Translations under genes and position numbers: made by a program
Source: Paraburkholderia sediminicola
Lineage (GTDB): Bacteria > Pseudomonadota > Gammaproteobacteria > Burkholderiales > Burkholderiaceae
Length of the DNA stretch: 64,000 nt
Direction of reading: 5' to 3'
Assembly: GCF_902859805.1 (NCBI RefSeq)
Contig: NZ_CADIKC010000009.1
Location: 310,001-374,000, forward strand
In this document: positions 1-8,012 of the stretch, piece after piece
Position numbering within the stretch: the first letter of the stretch is position 1
Layout of the letters: every line of letters begins with the position of its first letter
Notes under the pieces: generated by a model
The model's input: the letters and a program-made list of their open reading frames with translations, nothing else
The model's database searches: none
What the model was told of the DNA's origin: nothing

Positions 1-22
1 ATGAATCGGTAGGGATATGGCG

Positions 23-859
23 ATGAAGCTTAATGTGAGACCAAATGGCTTTGTACGGGTGGCTCGGTGCGTCGCTCCCGGCATCGCGCTCGCACTGCTC
101 GGCGCTTGCGCAAAAGATATCGGCTATGGTGTCGGCGCACAGGCGGAACGCCAGGCGTTGATCCAGCAAGCTAATCGGGACCCCGCGCCGGACACTCCGG
201 GAATGTATCTTGGCCTGATCGACCGCATGCAGTCGCAAGGGCTGTACTTCGCGTCGCTCGCGCATATTGACGCCTACGAAAAGCAGTACGGAGTGACGCC
301 CGACACGATTCTATTGCGTGCCGACGCCTTGCGCATGACCGATCAGCCCGCGGCGAGTGCGGTCGCGTACGAACGATTGCTGCAAACGCCGCTTGCGTCG
401 CGTGGACACCGTGGCTTGGGGTTGATTGCAGGCGCATCAGGCGATTTCAATCGTGCTGCAGACGAGTTGCTGCAGGCGGCGCAACTGGCGCCGACAGACG
501 CTTCAGTGCTATCGGATCTCGGCTACGCGCGCATGCGTGCCGGTGACATCAGGGGCGCTCGTGTTCCGCTGATGAAAGCCGCGGAGCTTGACCAGAACAA
601 CCCGAAGATCGCCAGCAATATTGCTCTGTATCTGCTCGTCGAGGGGGAGACGGACCGGTCGCAAGCATTGATGAATCAGCAGAAGTTTTCGCTTGATGTG
701 CGTACGGCAATCCGCAATGAAGCGGCCAAAGTCGTCGCCGCCGCGCGCACGCAGGCACAGGGAGCAGGGCGGTCGCAAGGGGTCCAGCCAGGGACTGTCG
801 CCAGTACGCAGGGAACGATGGAACCCGCGCCGCGCTTGCTGCAGCGGTTCGCACAATAA
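23..859 (+). CDS. tadD: TadD-like TPR lipoprotein of the Tad/Flp pilus
   Basis: Tetratricopeptide-repeat lipoprotein, probably the TadD pilotin-like component that helps the outer-membrane secretin of a Tad (Flp) pilus assemble. The N-terminus has a hydrophobic stretch ending in a lipobox-like LLGAC, so the mature protein should be membrane anchored in the periplasm. TPR-like helices cover roughly residues 75-220 (for example LGLIAGASGDFNRAADEL and LGYARMRAGDIRGA). The ATG at 23 is preferred over the ATG at 17 because the AGGGA at 11-15 lies 7 nt upstream of it. It is followed closely by DUF3613 and TadG-like genes, so the remaining tad genes are presumably left of the window. The family call is firm; the subunit name is inferred from context. 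Confidence 0.82.
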   Translation: MKLNVRPNGFVRVARCVAPGIALALLGACAKDIGYGVGAQAERQALIQQANRDPAPDTPGMYLGLIDRMQSQGLYFASLAHIDAYEKQYGVTPDTILLRADALRMTDQPAASAVAYERLLQTPLASRGHRGLGLIAGASGDFNRAADELLQAAQLAPTDASVLSDLGYARMRAGDIRGARVPLMKAAELDQNNPKIASNIALYLLVEGETDRSQALMNQQKFSLDVRTAIRNEAAKVVAAARTQAQGAGRSQGVQPGTVASTQGTMEPAPRLLQRFAQ

Positions 860-884
860 CAGGCCGACGGGCAGGAGAGACCAT

Positions 885-1232
885 ATGAAATACCTGGGAA
901 AAATTAGGCGAGTGCGGAGGCTGGCGTGCTGGGCGTTGATCGCGGCGCTGGCAGGCGGCACGCTGGAAATTGCGCACGCTCAGGCCGTATCTGCACCGCC
1001 GGTCGCACGCAGCGAAGTCGGTCATGCGGCGACGGCATGGCTCGATCTGCAACGTAGTAATAGTCAGGCCGCTCCGGAGCAGCCAATGCTCGGCGAAGAG
1101 GCTGGTCTGGCGTACCGGCGTTACATGGGGTCGTTCAATTCGAAAATTCCCGAAACCTACGGCTCGGCGATCAATCAAGGCAGCGGAGGCGGGCAGGGCG
1201 GCGGCATGAGCGGGCAACTGCCTCAGAATTGA
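885..1232 (+). CDS. DUF3613 family exported protein of the Tad locus
   Basis: Small exported protein of 115 residues with a Lys/Arg-rich N-terminus, a hydrophobic core (about residues 13-25) and a probable signal peptidase site after AHAQA. The mature part is short and ends in a Gly-rich tail (GGGQGGGMSG). It resembles the DUF3613 proteins found in Burkholderia and Ralstonia Tad clusters, whose biochemical role is unknown. The ATG at 885 has the good ribosome site GCAGGAGAGA just upstream; the longer open frame upstream overlaps tadD and is not coding. It sits 25 nt after tadD and 1 nt before the TadG-like gene, so it is almost certainly cotranscribed with them. Confidence 0.75.
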   Translation: MKYLGKIRRVRRLACWALIAALAGGTLEIAHAQAVSAPPVARSEVGHAATAWLDLQRSNSQAAPEQPMLGEEAGLAYRRYMGSFNSKIPETYGSAINQGSGGGQGGGMSGQLPQN

Positions 1233-1233
1233 T

Positions 1234-3024
1234 ATGTTGTCACGGATTGCATCTCTCCCCTACGTCCGGCGCTTGCGCATATTGCGCGTGCGCCGCGTGG
1301 CCGGCATGTCGTCACGCTCACAACGCGGTGCTGTTTCAATTCTGGCGGCGGTATGGGTGAGCGTCGCGGTTATAACGATGGCTGCAATCGATATCGGCCA
1401 CTTCTACTATGTGCGTCGCGACTTGCAACGCATCGCAGATCTGGCCGCCGCGGCAGGTGTGCAAACGATCGGCAGCGCGGGAAGCTGTGCAGCGGCAATG
1501 AACTCGGCGCAGTTGAATGCGACGAACGCGAATGGTTTGTCGAGCAACGGCTCCATTCAGTCAACCTGCGGCCGATGGGATCCGTCGGCGAACGCCGCGC
1601 CATCGTATTTTGTCGCGGGTAATACGCCGCTTAATGCTTTGCAAGTGGTGGTCAGCCAGCCTGTATCGTTTTTGTTTCTCGTCGGGCAGACCCGCACGCT
1701 GACGGCAACAGCAACAGCACAAGCAACAAATATCCGGTCCTTTTCGCTTAGCACTTCGGTGGCCAGCCTGTCGGGCGGCATGATAAACGGTCTGCTGAAT
1801 GCTTTGCTCAACACCAGCCTCAATCTGGATGTAGCGTCGTATCAAGGTCTGGCGACAGCTCAAATCAAGTTGCTTGATCTTGCGACCGCACTTGGCGTGA
1901 GTTCGATGAATGACCTGCTCAATGCACAGGTCACCGTTGCGCAACTCGCGAAGGCAATGGCAACCGTGCTGGGCCAGGGCAATATCGTCAGCGCCAACGT
2001 CACGAGCGCGTTGAACACAATTGCGAGCGTGTCGACCGGTACAACGACAATCCATCTGGGCAATACTTCTTCGCAGACCGGGGGGTTGCTGGCTGTTGGT
2101 CTCGGCGACCCACAGGCGGCAGCCACGGCCACGGTTAACGCACTCGATGTGCTGATGGCGGCAGCCGAGATCGCGAATGGGACTTCAGCCATCAATCTTG
2201 GCGCGGCGCTCAATCTCAGTCCGATTGCGAGCGTGACTGCACAGGCCCAGGTTATTCAGCCGCCCGTCATCGCGGTGGGAGAGGCCGGCACCTATCCGGA
2301 CGGCAGTTACCGGACTAGCGCGCACTCCGCGGTGGTGCGGTTGTACCTGAACGTGGCGCTCCTCAACTTGAGCATTCCACTGGTAGCAACCATCAATGCG
2401 TTGAATTTGCCGATCTATGTCGAAGTTGGGCAGGGGAACGCTTATTTGCAGACCACGCAGTGTTCGACCCAACTTGCGAGCAGCTATAGCTGGATTTCAA
2501 CGACGCCTGGGGTAGCGGCCTTGTGTATTGGAGGCGACGCTGCCAGCAATATGACCAACGCAACCGTTCCAACCAGCTGCAACCAGCCTGCGCAGATCAC
2601 CTCAGTGTCGTTGCCTCTGCTTGGGCTGGGACTGGCGAATGTTTCGGTCCAAAGCGCGTCGGGCGGTGGACTCAATCTCAGCGTGCAGCCGCCGTCCGCC
2701 ACTGTTTTCAAGTTCAACGGCGTGCAAGGTGACAGCGATGATTATCAGACTACCAACAGCAACGGTTTGGGCTCCGCGGTCGGCGGCCTTCTCACGCAAC
2801 TCGCCAGCGGGCTTTCGGGGACGATCCACGTAACGGTGTTGGGTTTGGACGTCACCGGTGTGGCCACACCACTGGTCAATGGATTGGTGACATTGTTGAC
2901 ACCAGTCCTGCAATCGCTGGACGCGCTGCTTATTCCTCTTTTACAACTCCTCGGTGTCCAGATCGGTGTAGCGACGGTCCACGATCTCGGGCTTGCCTGC
3001 GGTCAGGCACAACTGGTCAATTGA
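1234..3024 (+). CDS. tadG: TadG-like pilus protein (Flp pilus assembly, membrane-anchored)
   Basis: Protein of up to 596 residues with one N-terminal transmembrane segment (about residues 33-57) directly after an [10 protein letters not shown] motif. This is the layout of TadE/TadG pseudopilin-like proteins of the Tad pilus. The long remainder is rich in Ala, Thr, Ser, Leu and Asn, with few charged residues, as expected for a periplasmic domain. The ATG at 1234 follows the previous stop by 1 nt and suggests translational coupling; an internal ATG at 1306 (MSSRSQ) would also keep the membrane segment and may be the true start. It is the last structural pilus gene before the sigma-54 activator. 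The family call is good, but TadG versus a paralogue is inferred. Confidence 0.75.
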   Translation: MLSRIASLPYVRRLRILRVRRVAGMSSRSQRGAVSILAAVWVSVAVITMAAIDIGHFYYVRRDLQRIADLAAAAGVQTIGSAGSCAAAMNSAQLNATNANGLSSNGSIQSTCGRWDPSANAAPSYFVAGNTPLNALQVVVSQPVSFLFLVGQTRTLTATATAQATNIRSFSLSTSVASLSGGMINGLLNALLNTSLNLDVASYQGLATAQIKLLDLATALGVSSMNDLLNAQVTVAQLAKAMATVLGQGNIVSANVTSALNTIASVSTGTTTIHLGNTSSQTGGLLAVGLGDPQAAATATVNALDVLMAAAEIANGTSAINLGAALNLSPIASVTAQAQVIQPPVIAVGEAGTYPDGSYRTSAHSAVVRLYLNVALLNLSIPLVATINALNLPIYVEVGQGNAYLQTTQCSTQLASSYSWISTTPGVAALCIGGDAASNMTNATVPTSCNQPAQITSVSLPLLGLGLANVSVQSASGGGLNLSVQPPSATVFKFNGVQGDSDDYQTTNSNGLGSAVGGLLTQLASGLSGTIHVTVLGLDVTGVATPLVNGLVTLLTPVLQSLDALLIPLLQLLGVQIGVATVHDLGLACGQAQLVN

Positions 3025-3034
3025 TTTCGCGCTT

Positions 3035-4426
3035 ATGAGAACCAACCCCAAAATCGAGGAACTCGATATCTACGTCTGGGAAGGCAAGGCCGACATCGTC
3101 GACCGGGTCGCGCGCTGCATGGCGAGCTTCGACGTCGAAGTGATCCGCGCGGACGATATCGCGATCTCGCCTGAGCGGACTGCGCTGCGGCCGTCGCTCG
3201 CGATCATCAGCGTTTCGGTGATCGACAGCGGCGCGCTGCTCATGCGCGACTGGCAGGCCGCGCACGGCATTCCCGTCGTGTGGGTCGGCGCCGCGCCGCG
3301 CGACCATGATCCGGCGACATACCCATCCGACTATTCGCACATCCTGCCGCTCGACTTCACCTGCGCCGAATTGCGCGGCATGGTCATGAAGCTGGTGCTG
3401 CAATTGCGCGCGCACAGCGCCAAGACGCACGAGTCGGATGCGATGATCGCCAACTCGGAGTGCATGCAGGCGCTGCTGCACGAAGTCGACACGTTTGCCG
3501 ACTGCGACACGAGCGTGCTGGTGCATGGCGAAACCGGTGTCGGCAAGGAGCGCATCGCGCAACTGCTGCACGAAAAACATACCCGCTACGGCCAGGGGCC
3601 GTTCGTCGCGGTGAATTGCGGCGCGATTCCGGACGGTCTGTTCGAATCGCTGTTCTTCGGCCACTCGAAAGGCTCGTTCACGGGCGCAGTGGTTGCGCAC
3701 AAGGGCTACTTCGAGCAGTCCGACGGCGGCACGCTGTTCCTCGACGAAATCGGCGATCTGCCGCTCTACCAGCAGGTCAAGCTGTTGCGCGTGCTCGAAG
3801 ACAGCGCAGTCACGCGAATCGGTTCGGCAACACCGGTAAAGCTCGATTTCCGGCTGGTGGCGGCGACCAACAAGCATCTGCCGCAACTGGTCAAGGACGG
3901 CACCTTCCGCGCCGATCTTTACTATCGGCTTGCAGTGATCGAGTTGAAGATTCCGTCCCTCGAAGAGCGGGGCGCGGTCGACAAGATTGCGATCTTCAAG
4001 GCGTTCATTGCGCAGATCGTCGGCAGCGAGCGTCTTTCCGCCTTGCCGGACCTGCCGTACTGGCTCGCCGACGCGGTGGCCGACACCTACTTCCCCGGCA
4101 ATGTGCGCGAACTGCGCAACCTGGCCGAGCGGATCGGCGTGACGGTACGCCAGATCGGCGCGTGGGATGCAGCGCGCCTGCAGCGGCTGCTCGCGCTCGC
4201 GCGCACCAGCCAGCCGGTGCCGGCGGAGAGCGCCGCCGAGGTGCTGGTGGACCGCAGCAAATGGGACATGGCCGAGCGCAATCGCGTGCTGGCCGCGCTC
4301 GACGCAAACGGTTGGCGCCGGCAGGACACGGCCCTATATCTGGGGATCAGTCGCAAGGTTTTGTGGGAGAAGATGCGCAAATACCAAATTTTTGATGAAG
4401 AGCCCGAAACACGCGAAAGTGAGTAA
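3035..4426 (+). CDS. Sigma-54-dependent Fis-type transcriptional activator
   Basis: Bacterial enhancer-binding protein of about 463 residues. The N-terminal 125 residues look like a receiver-type fold, but the strand-3 position reads IISVSVID and shows no clear phospho-acceptor Asp, as in VpsR/FleQ-like regulators. The AAA+ domain carries Walker A GETGVGKE (about 165-172), the sigma-54 contact loop as GSFTGA (213-218, usually GAFTGA), Walker B TLFLDE and an arginine-finger region. A Fis-type helix-turn-helix ends the protein ([15 protein letters not shown]). The ATG at 3035 is chosen because the upstream frame overlaps tadG. Its position suggests it controls the Tad locus. It could instead respond to a second messenger. 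Confidence 0.85.
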   Translation: MRTNPKIEELDIYVWEGKADIVDRVARCMASFDVEVIRADDIAISPERTALRPSLAIISVSVIDSGALLMRDWQAAHGIPVVWVGAAPRDHDPATYPSDYSHILPLDFTCAELRGMVMKLVLQLRAHSAKTHESDAMIANSECMQALLHEVDTFADCDTSVLVHGETGVGKERIAQLLHEKHTRYGQGPFVAVNCGAIPDGLFESLFFGHSKGSFTGAVVAHKGYFEQSDGGTLFLDEIGDLPLYQQVKLLRVLEDSAVTRIGSATPVKLDFRLVAATNKHLPQLVKDGTFRADLYYRLAVIELKIPSLEERGAVDKIAIFKAFIAQIVGSERLSALPDLPYWLADAVADTYFPGNVRELRNLAERIGVTVRQIGAWDAARLQRLLALARTSQPVPAESAAEVLVDRSKWDMAERNRVLAALDANGWRRQDTALYLGISRKVLWEKMRKYQIFDEEPETRESE

Positions 4427-4473
4427 TAATGAGACGGTTGTACTAAAACAAAAACTGTTCAAGCAGGATTTAC

Positions 4474-5178
4474 ATGGACCGAAAGTCGAAACTACGGCAG
4501 ATTGCCCTGGCAGCATTCATCGCGATGGGGGCCGTGCAGGGCGTGAATGCGCAGGCTCTGCCGGATAGCGGGTCGAGCGCTGGCGTCGTTTCCCAGCCGG
4601 GCACGACAACAGCGTTGCCGTCCACTCAGACGCAGACGAGCGCCCTGACACCGGACGAAGCCAAGCAGTCTGCAGCGGGCAATGTGGCGGAATTGCAGCA
4701 GATGATCCGGGGTTCGGATCTGAGCGAATTGCGCACGACATACAACGGCAGCTATGGAGCGAGCTTGCTGTTTTATGGCAAGGAGATGACGTACTACGTG
4801 GCGTTGTTCCAGCAGAAGAACTTCTGGCGCGTCATCAAGACGCAGGACGCCACGCGTGCGGACATGATCTATAAGGATTTTGTGCGTCAGACGCTGCAAC
4901 TGTCGGACGTCGAGATTCGCCGCACGCAGCTGGAAGCGCAGAAGGCGTTCACGGAGCGGATGATCGCGTTGTCGCAGGATCGTGCCAACCGCTTGCAGGC
5001 CGACCTCGACGTTGCGCATCAGCAGCAGACGATTGTCGCGAACCAGCAGCAGCAGACCCGCGCCGAAGCAACGGCGCTGGCACAGCAGAAGGCTAGTGCA
5101 CAAGACCAGCTGCGCGCCGCACAACGCCAGGTCCGCGAACTGCAGCGTCAACTGGAAAGTGGCCTGCCGTCGCACTGA
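4474..5178 (+). CDS. DUF2968 family exported coiled-coil protein
   Basis: Exported protein of 234 residues matching the DUF2968 family found in Burkholderia; no function is known. A signal peptide (MDRKSKLRQIALAAFIAMGA, cleaved near VNAQA) is followed by a Ser/Thr/Gln-rich linker, a small folded region (about 75-130, with YNGSYGASLLFYG) and a long helical stretch. That helix (about 140-228) is rich in Gln, Ala, Arg and Leu and looks like a coiled coil. The AGGA before ATG 4474 is a plausible ribosome site. It lies 47 nt after the sigma-54 activator on the same strand, so readthrough is possible, although a separate promoter cannot be excluded. Confidence 0.75.
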   Translation: MDRKSKLRQIALAAFIAMGAVQGVNAQALPDSGSSAGVVSQPGTTTALPSTQTQTSALTPDEAKQSAAGNVAELQQMIRGSDLSELRTTYNGSYGASLLFYGKEMTYYVALFQQKNFWRVIKTQDATRADMIYKDFVRQTLQLSDVEIRRTQLEAQKAFTERMIALSQDRANRLQADLDVAHQQQTIVANQQQQTRAEATALAQQKASAQDQLRAAQRQVRELQRQLESGLPSH

Positions 5179-5199
5179 AAGCGATGGCCGGAATACCGG

Positions 5200-5640
5200 A
5201 AGATGGGCGGGCAAGGCGGCTTTGAGAGCGCCGCCCACCCATCGAACGCACAAACGGCGCACGAGCCGAACATACGAACGGACGCAAAAGCCGTTTAGTA
5301 CCGCAAGTCACCCACCCCGCAGCAAAAAGCCTCGTTTCCGAAGCATCCCCACCGCAAGCGCAGAAATCCCACGCTCGGTTTCCCATGCAAACCCGTCCGC
5401 GACGCACGCAGTGCGGAGTGGGAGCTGATGAGTCCTTTGTCACTAACGCCGAATGCGCGAGGGCACGGATTCCAGTCGCACCACTACCCGCAGCAGACCA
5501 CGGTGCCCACTTAGCATTAGCGGTTTGAGCCGCTTTCTTTTGCCTACTTTTCTTTGCGGCAAGCAAAGAAAAGTAGGTGCCGCCCCGCACAGGGGCAACG
5601 CTAATAGACCACAAACAAAACAGGAAAGGCACCACCCCAA
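5200..5640. repeat. Burkholderia-type dispersed intergenic repeat
   Basis: This stretch after the DUF2968 gene has no credible gene. It contains a sequence I recognise as a recurrent intergenic element in Burkholderia sensu lato: an AGCGG/CCGCT hairpin (5519-5534), a long perfect palindrome (5543-5577) and a following segment with the CCCCGCACAGGGGC inverted repeat. Open frames crossing it give Arg-rich proteins that turn up repeatedly as spurious predictions in these genomes. Recognition of the family is from memory; the palindromes are seen directly. The outer limits are approximate. Confidence 0.55.
5543..5577. repeat. Perfect 15-bp inverted repeat with 5-nt loop
   Basis: The left arm CCTACTTTTCTTTGC (5543-5557) and right arm GCAAAGAAAAGTAGG (5563-5577) are exact reverse complements separated by GGCAA. 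It would form a strong hairpin on either strand but has no trailing T tract, so a simple intrinsic terminator is not the obvious reading. It is the core of the dispersed repeat. Confidence 0.85.
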
Positions 5641-5687
5641 GGCGCCCCACCAAAAACACGCGCCCCGCGAGGAAAACCACCCTCAAT

Positions 5688-5879
5688 CTAATGCCCTTTC
5701 TTCCCCGCCGAAGGCACCTGATCAACAGCTGAGTGCCGCGGCTCACTCACATCAACTGCAATCGGATCACTAGCGGGGAAACTTTCTTCAAGAGCCTCAT
5801 CGAGCCGACTATCGGCGGACTCAGCGGCCGGCTGCACCGCTTCCTTGGGATGAGTTGCATGCTGCTTCTGCTTGGTCAT
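5688..5879 (-). CDS. Small conserved protein with ESFPASDP motif
   Basis: Hydrophilic protein of 63 residues with no signal peptide. The centre carries LDEALEESFPASDPIAV, a motif shared by a family of very small proteins widespread in proteobacteria and of unknown function. The tail is Lys/Gly rich (SAGKKGH). The ATG at 5879 is preferred to the in-frame GTG at 5891 because that GTGGAG is better read as the ribosome-binding site. It stands alone, pointing left into the dispersed repeat. That it is a real gene is likely; its function is unknown. Confidence 0.6.
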   Translation of the reverse strand: MTKQKQHATHPKEAVQPAAESADSRLDEALEESFPASDPIAVDVSEPRHSAVDQVPSAGKKGH

Positions 5880-6193
5880 AACGTGCTCCACGAGAAGAGA
5901 TTCAACAACTCAGGATAGCGCAAAGCAACCTCAGGCAGAGCATCAGCCGAACAACCCGATTCCCCCACCGTAAGCATTTCCTTCAAACCCCAAAAAAACA
6001 GAAACCACCAAGCAAAAAACAAAACTTAAAACCAACCCGCATCAAGTCGTTCTCCGAGTGTCGCCTGACAACAAAAAGCATCCGCCGGCCACAAGGCCCG
6101 GCAAAAAAAACCGCACGGCATACCGTGAACGGGCAACGTCCAAGCTCGGGAGGGGAGCAAACAGAAGCAGCGAACAACAAGGCAGCGAACGAC
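5880..6193. other. Intergenic, strongly A/C-skewed region
   Basis: Between the small ESFPASDP gene and the next rightward gene. The + strand is unusually rich in A and C and poor in T, with several short A runs (for example around 5990-6030 and 6104-6111). It should hold the divergent promoters, but no clear -35/-10 pair could be assigned. Open frames here are Arg/Lys-rich and unconvincing. Confidence 0.5.
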
Positions 6194-6421
6194 ATGGACC
6201 GAAAAAAACCGGCGCGCGCGCAGCGCTTCAACGCGTCACACGTGGTGGAAGCCGAACTGGAACATCTGGATTGGGCGACAAGGCAACCGGCGCTACGCAT
6301 GCTGGACGCCGTGTACTGGCGCCGCCGCGTGCTGGCGGTCAAATGTGGATTTGAGCTGACGGAATTGCAGGTGATGCGGCTGGAGAAAATCTTGCAGCGG
6401 CTCGGCTATCCGTCGGAGTAG
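6194..6421 (+). CDS. Small hypothetical protein
   Basis: Predicted protein of 75 residues from the ATG at 6194, without signal peptide or membrane segment. It is rich in Arg and Leu and looks helical (AELEHLDWATRQPALRMLDAV and LQVMRLEKILQRLGY), consistent with a small folded cytoplasmic protein. The longer frame from 6125 adds a low-complexity N-terminus and is less likely. It ends 20 nt before the stop of the convergent hfq2. No family was recognised; amino acid composition and termination at a natural gene boundary are the only support. Confidence 0.45.
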   Translation: MDRKKPARAQRFNASHVVEAELEHLDWATRQPALRMLDAVYWRRRVLAVKCGFELTELQVMRLEKILQRLGYPSE

Positions 6422-6441
6422 CCGGCCGCTAGAACGGCGAT

Positions 6442-6942
6442 TTATTCGTTGCCGCCGCTGGTGCCGCCATTACCGCCATGGCTGCCGCCGCCGTGGTTGC
6501 CACCGTCGCCGCCGCCCGTGCCGAACAGACGCCGGCGGCGTGTGACGACCACCGGACCGTCAGACGTGCTGCTGCTACTGCGATCGGGCGCAGGGCGATC
6601 CGAAGACGGCGCGCCATATGACTCGCGCGGTTCACGCGGCTCACGGTGATCGCGCGGTTCACGCGAGCCGTGCGGACCACGTGTGGTGTGCTCGCCGTGC
6701 GAAGGCCGCCCCCCGGCGCGCGGCGCCGGACGCGTGCCGGTGTCGAGCTGGATCGTCGAGATCGCGCGCTTGTAGATGCCTTGCAGGCCGACAGGCGTGC
6801 GCAGCATCACCAGATACTGATCGAACGACTCGATGCATCCTGTCAGGCGAATGCCGTTGACAAGATAGATCTCGACGCGCTTTCGTTCTTTGCGCGCAGC
6901 GTTCATGAAGTCGTTTTGCGGATGCGATTCTGCGGAAGCCAT
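6442..6942 (-). CDS. hfq2: Hfq-family RNA chaperone with long Gly-rich tail (Hfq2 type)
   Basis: RNA chaperone of the Sm-like Hfq family, which helps small RNAs pair with mRNAs. The Sm core occupies about residues 10-66: Sm1 carries [20 protein letters not shown], and Sm2 reads IYKRAIST where classical Hfq has VYKHAIST, so the usual His is Arg. The conserved N-terminal Gln and Phe are present (HPQNDF). A tail of about 100 residues follows, first Arg/Glu/Pro rich and then Gly rich. Burkholderia cenocepacia has a second, long Hfq (Hfq2) beside the short housekeeping one, and this matches that type. The ATG at 6942 is preferred to 6948. Confidence 0.88.
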   Translation of the reverse strand: MASAESHPQNDFMNAARKERKRVEIYLVNGIRLTGCIESFDQYLVMLRTPVGLQGIYKRAISTIQLDTGTRPAPRAGGRPSHGEHTTRGPHGSREPRDHREPREPRESYGAPSSDRPAPDRSSSSTSDGPVVVTRRRRLFGTGGGDGGNHGGGSHGGNGGTSGGNE

Positions 6943-7310
6943 GGACAATTCAGGTTAGAAAGACGGTTGTTCGCCGCGATTCTACCCTGTGTGGGGGCAG
7001 AACGCGTCGGCGGGCGAACTGCGTCCACTATAACGGCTTGCGCGCACATAAGCATCTGATAACTATTAGCTGTAACGTTGAGTTACGAATCTGCCCACGA
7101 ATAGCGCTTTCACCGGCCAGGTTCGGCCGGACCCGCGCTGGGGCACGCCCGAGCGGGGTAACGGAAAAAGATAGCCCGTGCCGGTGCTGTACATGGAATA
7201 AATCACGGCCCGCTCACGTTAAGTCAGGCATGGCAGCGTTGCATTTCGCACGTGGCCGATCGGATCCCCGGTTCGCAGGCGCCGGCCGGGCGCTCATCAG
7301 GAGACTGACC
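6943..7310. other. Divergent intergenic region with candidate ECF promoter
   Basis: Separates hfq2 (leftward) from the small lipoprotein and sigma factor genes (rightward). A GGAATAAA box at 7195-7202 followed 16 nt after GGAATA by CGTT (7217-7220) has the shape of an ECF sigma promoter and could mediate autoregulation of the downstream sigma operon. This is pattern matching only. No other strong signal was seen. Confidence 0.35.
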
Positions 7311-7454
7311 ATGAAAGTATCCCGCATTCTTTCCGCCACCTTCGTGCTGCTGGCGCTCGCGCTAGGCTCGCTCGCAACGAGCGGCTGCACCTCCGCGACG
7401 GACAGCAGTGCTTCGGGCGCCAGCGGTAACTCGGGCAGTGGCGGCGGCTACTGA
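7311..7454 (+). CDS. Small lipoprotein upstream of ECF sigma factor
   Basis: Predicted 47-residue lipoprotein. A hydrophobic signal segment (ILSATFVLLALALGSL) runs into a lipobox LATSGC, and the short mature peptide is Ser/Gly rich. The ATG at 7311 has a clear ribosome site (CAGGAG, ending 8 nt before). It ends 3 nt before the TTG start of the sigma factor gene, so the two are probably cotranscribed. Its role is unknown; a small envelope lipoprotein made as part of the sigma regulon is one possibility. Confidence 0.6.
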   Translation: MKVSRILSATFVLLALALGSLATSGCTSATDSSASGASGNSGSGGGY

Positions 7455-7457
7455 ACG

Positions 7458-8012
7458 TTGCCACGCCGGGTGAGTTTCGAAGCGGAAGTGATTTCGTGGC
7501 TCCCGCAGCTGCGCCGCTACGCGCGCGCACTGACGGGAGACCGCGCATGGGCCGACGACCTCGTGCAGGATACGGCGGAGCGCGCGCTCGCGCGCTGGTC
7601 GGCGTTCCGTCCGAACAGCAACCTGCGCGCTTGGCTCCTGACGATCCTGCGGCATCTTTATATCGATCAGCTGCGCGGCCGCCGCGAGATTGCCGTCGAC
7701 GACGAAAGCGCGCCGTGGCGCAATCTCGAAGCGCCGCATGGCGAGGTCGACGGTCTGGTGTTGCGTGATCTGCAGCGCGCGCTGTATTGCCTGCCGGTCG
7801 AGCAGCGGGAAGTGCTGCTGCTGGTTTGCGTGGAGGAACTGTCTTATCAGGAAACGTCGAAAGCGCTCGGCGTGCCGATCGGCACGGTGATGTCGCGGCT
7901 GTCGCGCGCGCGGGAACATATGCGCGTGCTGATGACGGAGGGGCCGCTCGAAGGGGGCGCTGTGGGGTTGGCGCGAAAAGTCCCGCCGTTGAAAGTAGTG
8001 AGAAATCCGTGA
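7458..8012 (+). CDS. ECF-type RNA polymerase sigma factor
   Basis: Extracytoplasmic-function sigma factor of about 184 residues. Region 2 is seen at residues 20-75 (RALTGDRAWADDLVQDTAE, WLLTILRHLYID), and region 4 with its helix-turn-helix at about 113-160 (LPVEQREVLLLV, GVPIGTVMSRLSRARE). The first in-frame start is TTG at 7458; a GTG at 7470 is equally possible and would remove four residues. The stop overlaps the start of the anti-sigma gene (TGATG at 8010-8014), which implies translational coupling. The stress or signal sensed is not evident. Confidence 0.9.
   Translation: MPRRVSFEAEVISWLPQLRRYARALTGDRAWADDLVQDTAERALARWSAFRPNSNLRAWLLTILRHLYIDQLRGRREIAVDDESAPWRNLEAPHGEVDGLVLRDLQRALYCLPVEQREVLLLVCVEELSYQETSKALGVPIGTVMSRLSRAREHMRVLMTEGPLEGGAVGLARKVPPLKVVRNP

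Noticed and set aside
5093-5746. Leftward 217-residue open frame
   Set aside because: Runs through the dispersed repeat and the 3' end of DUF2968; Arg/Ser/Cys-rich, of the kind repeatedly mispredicted over this repeat.
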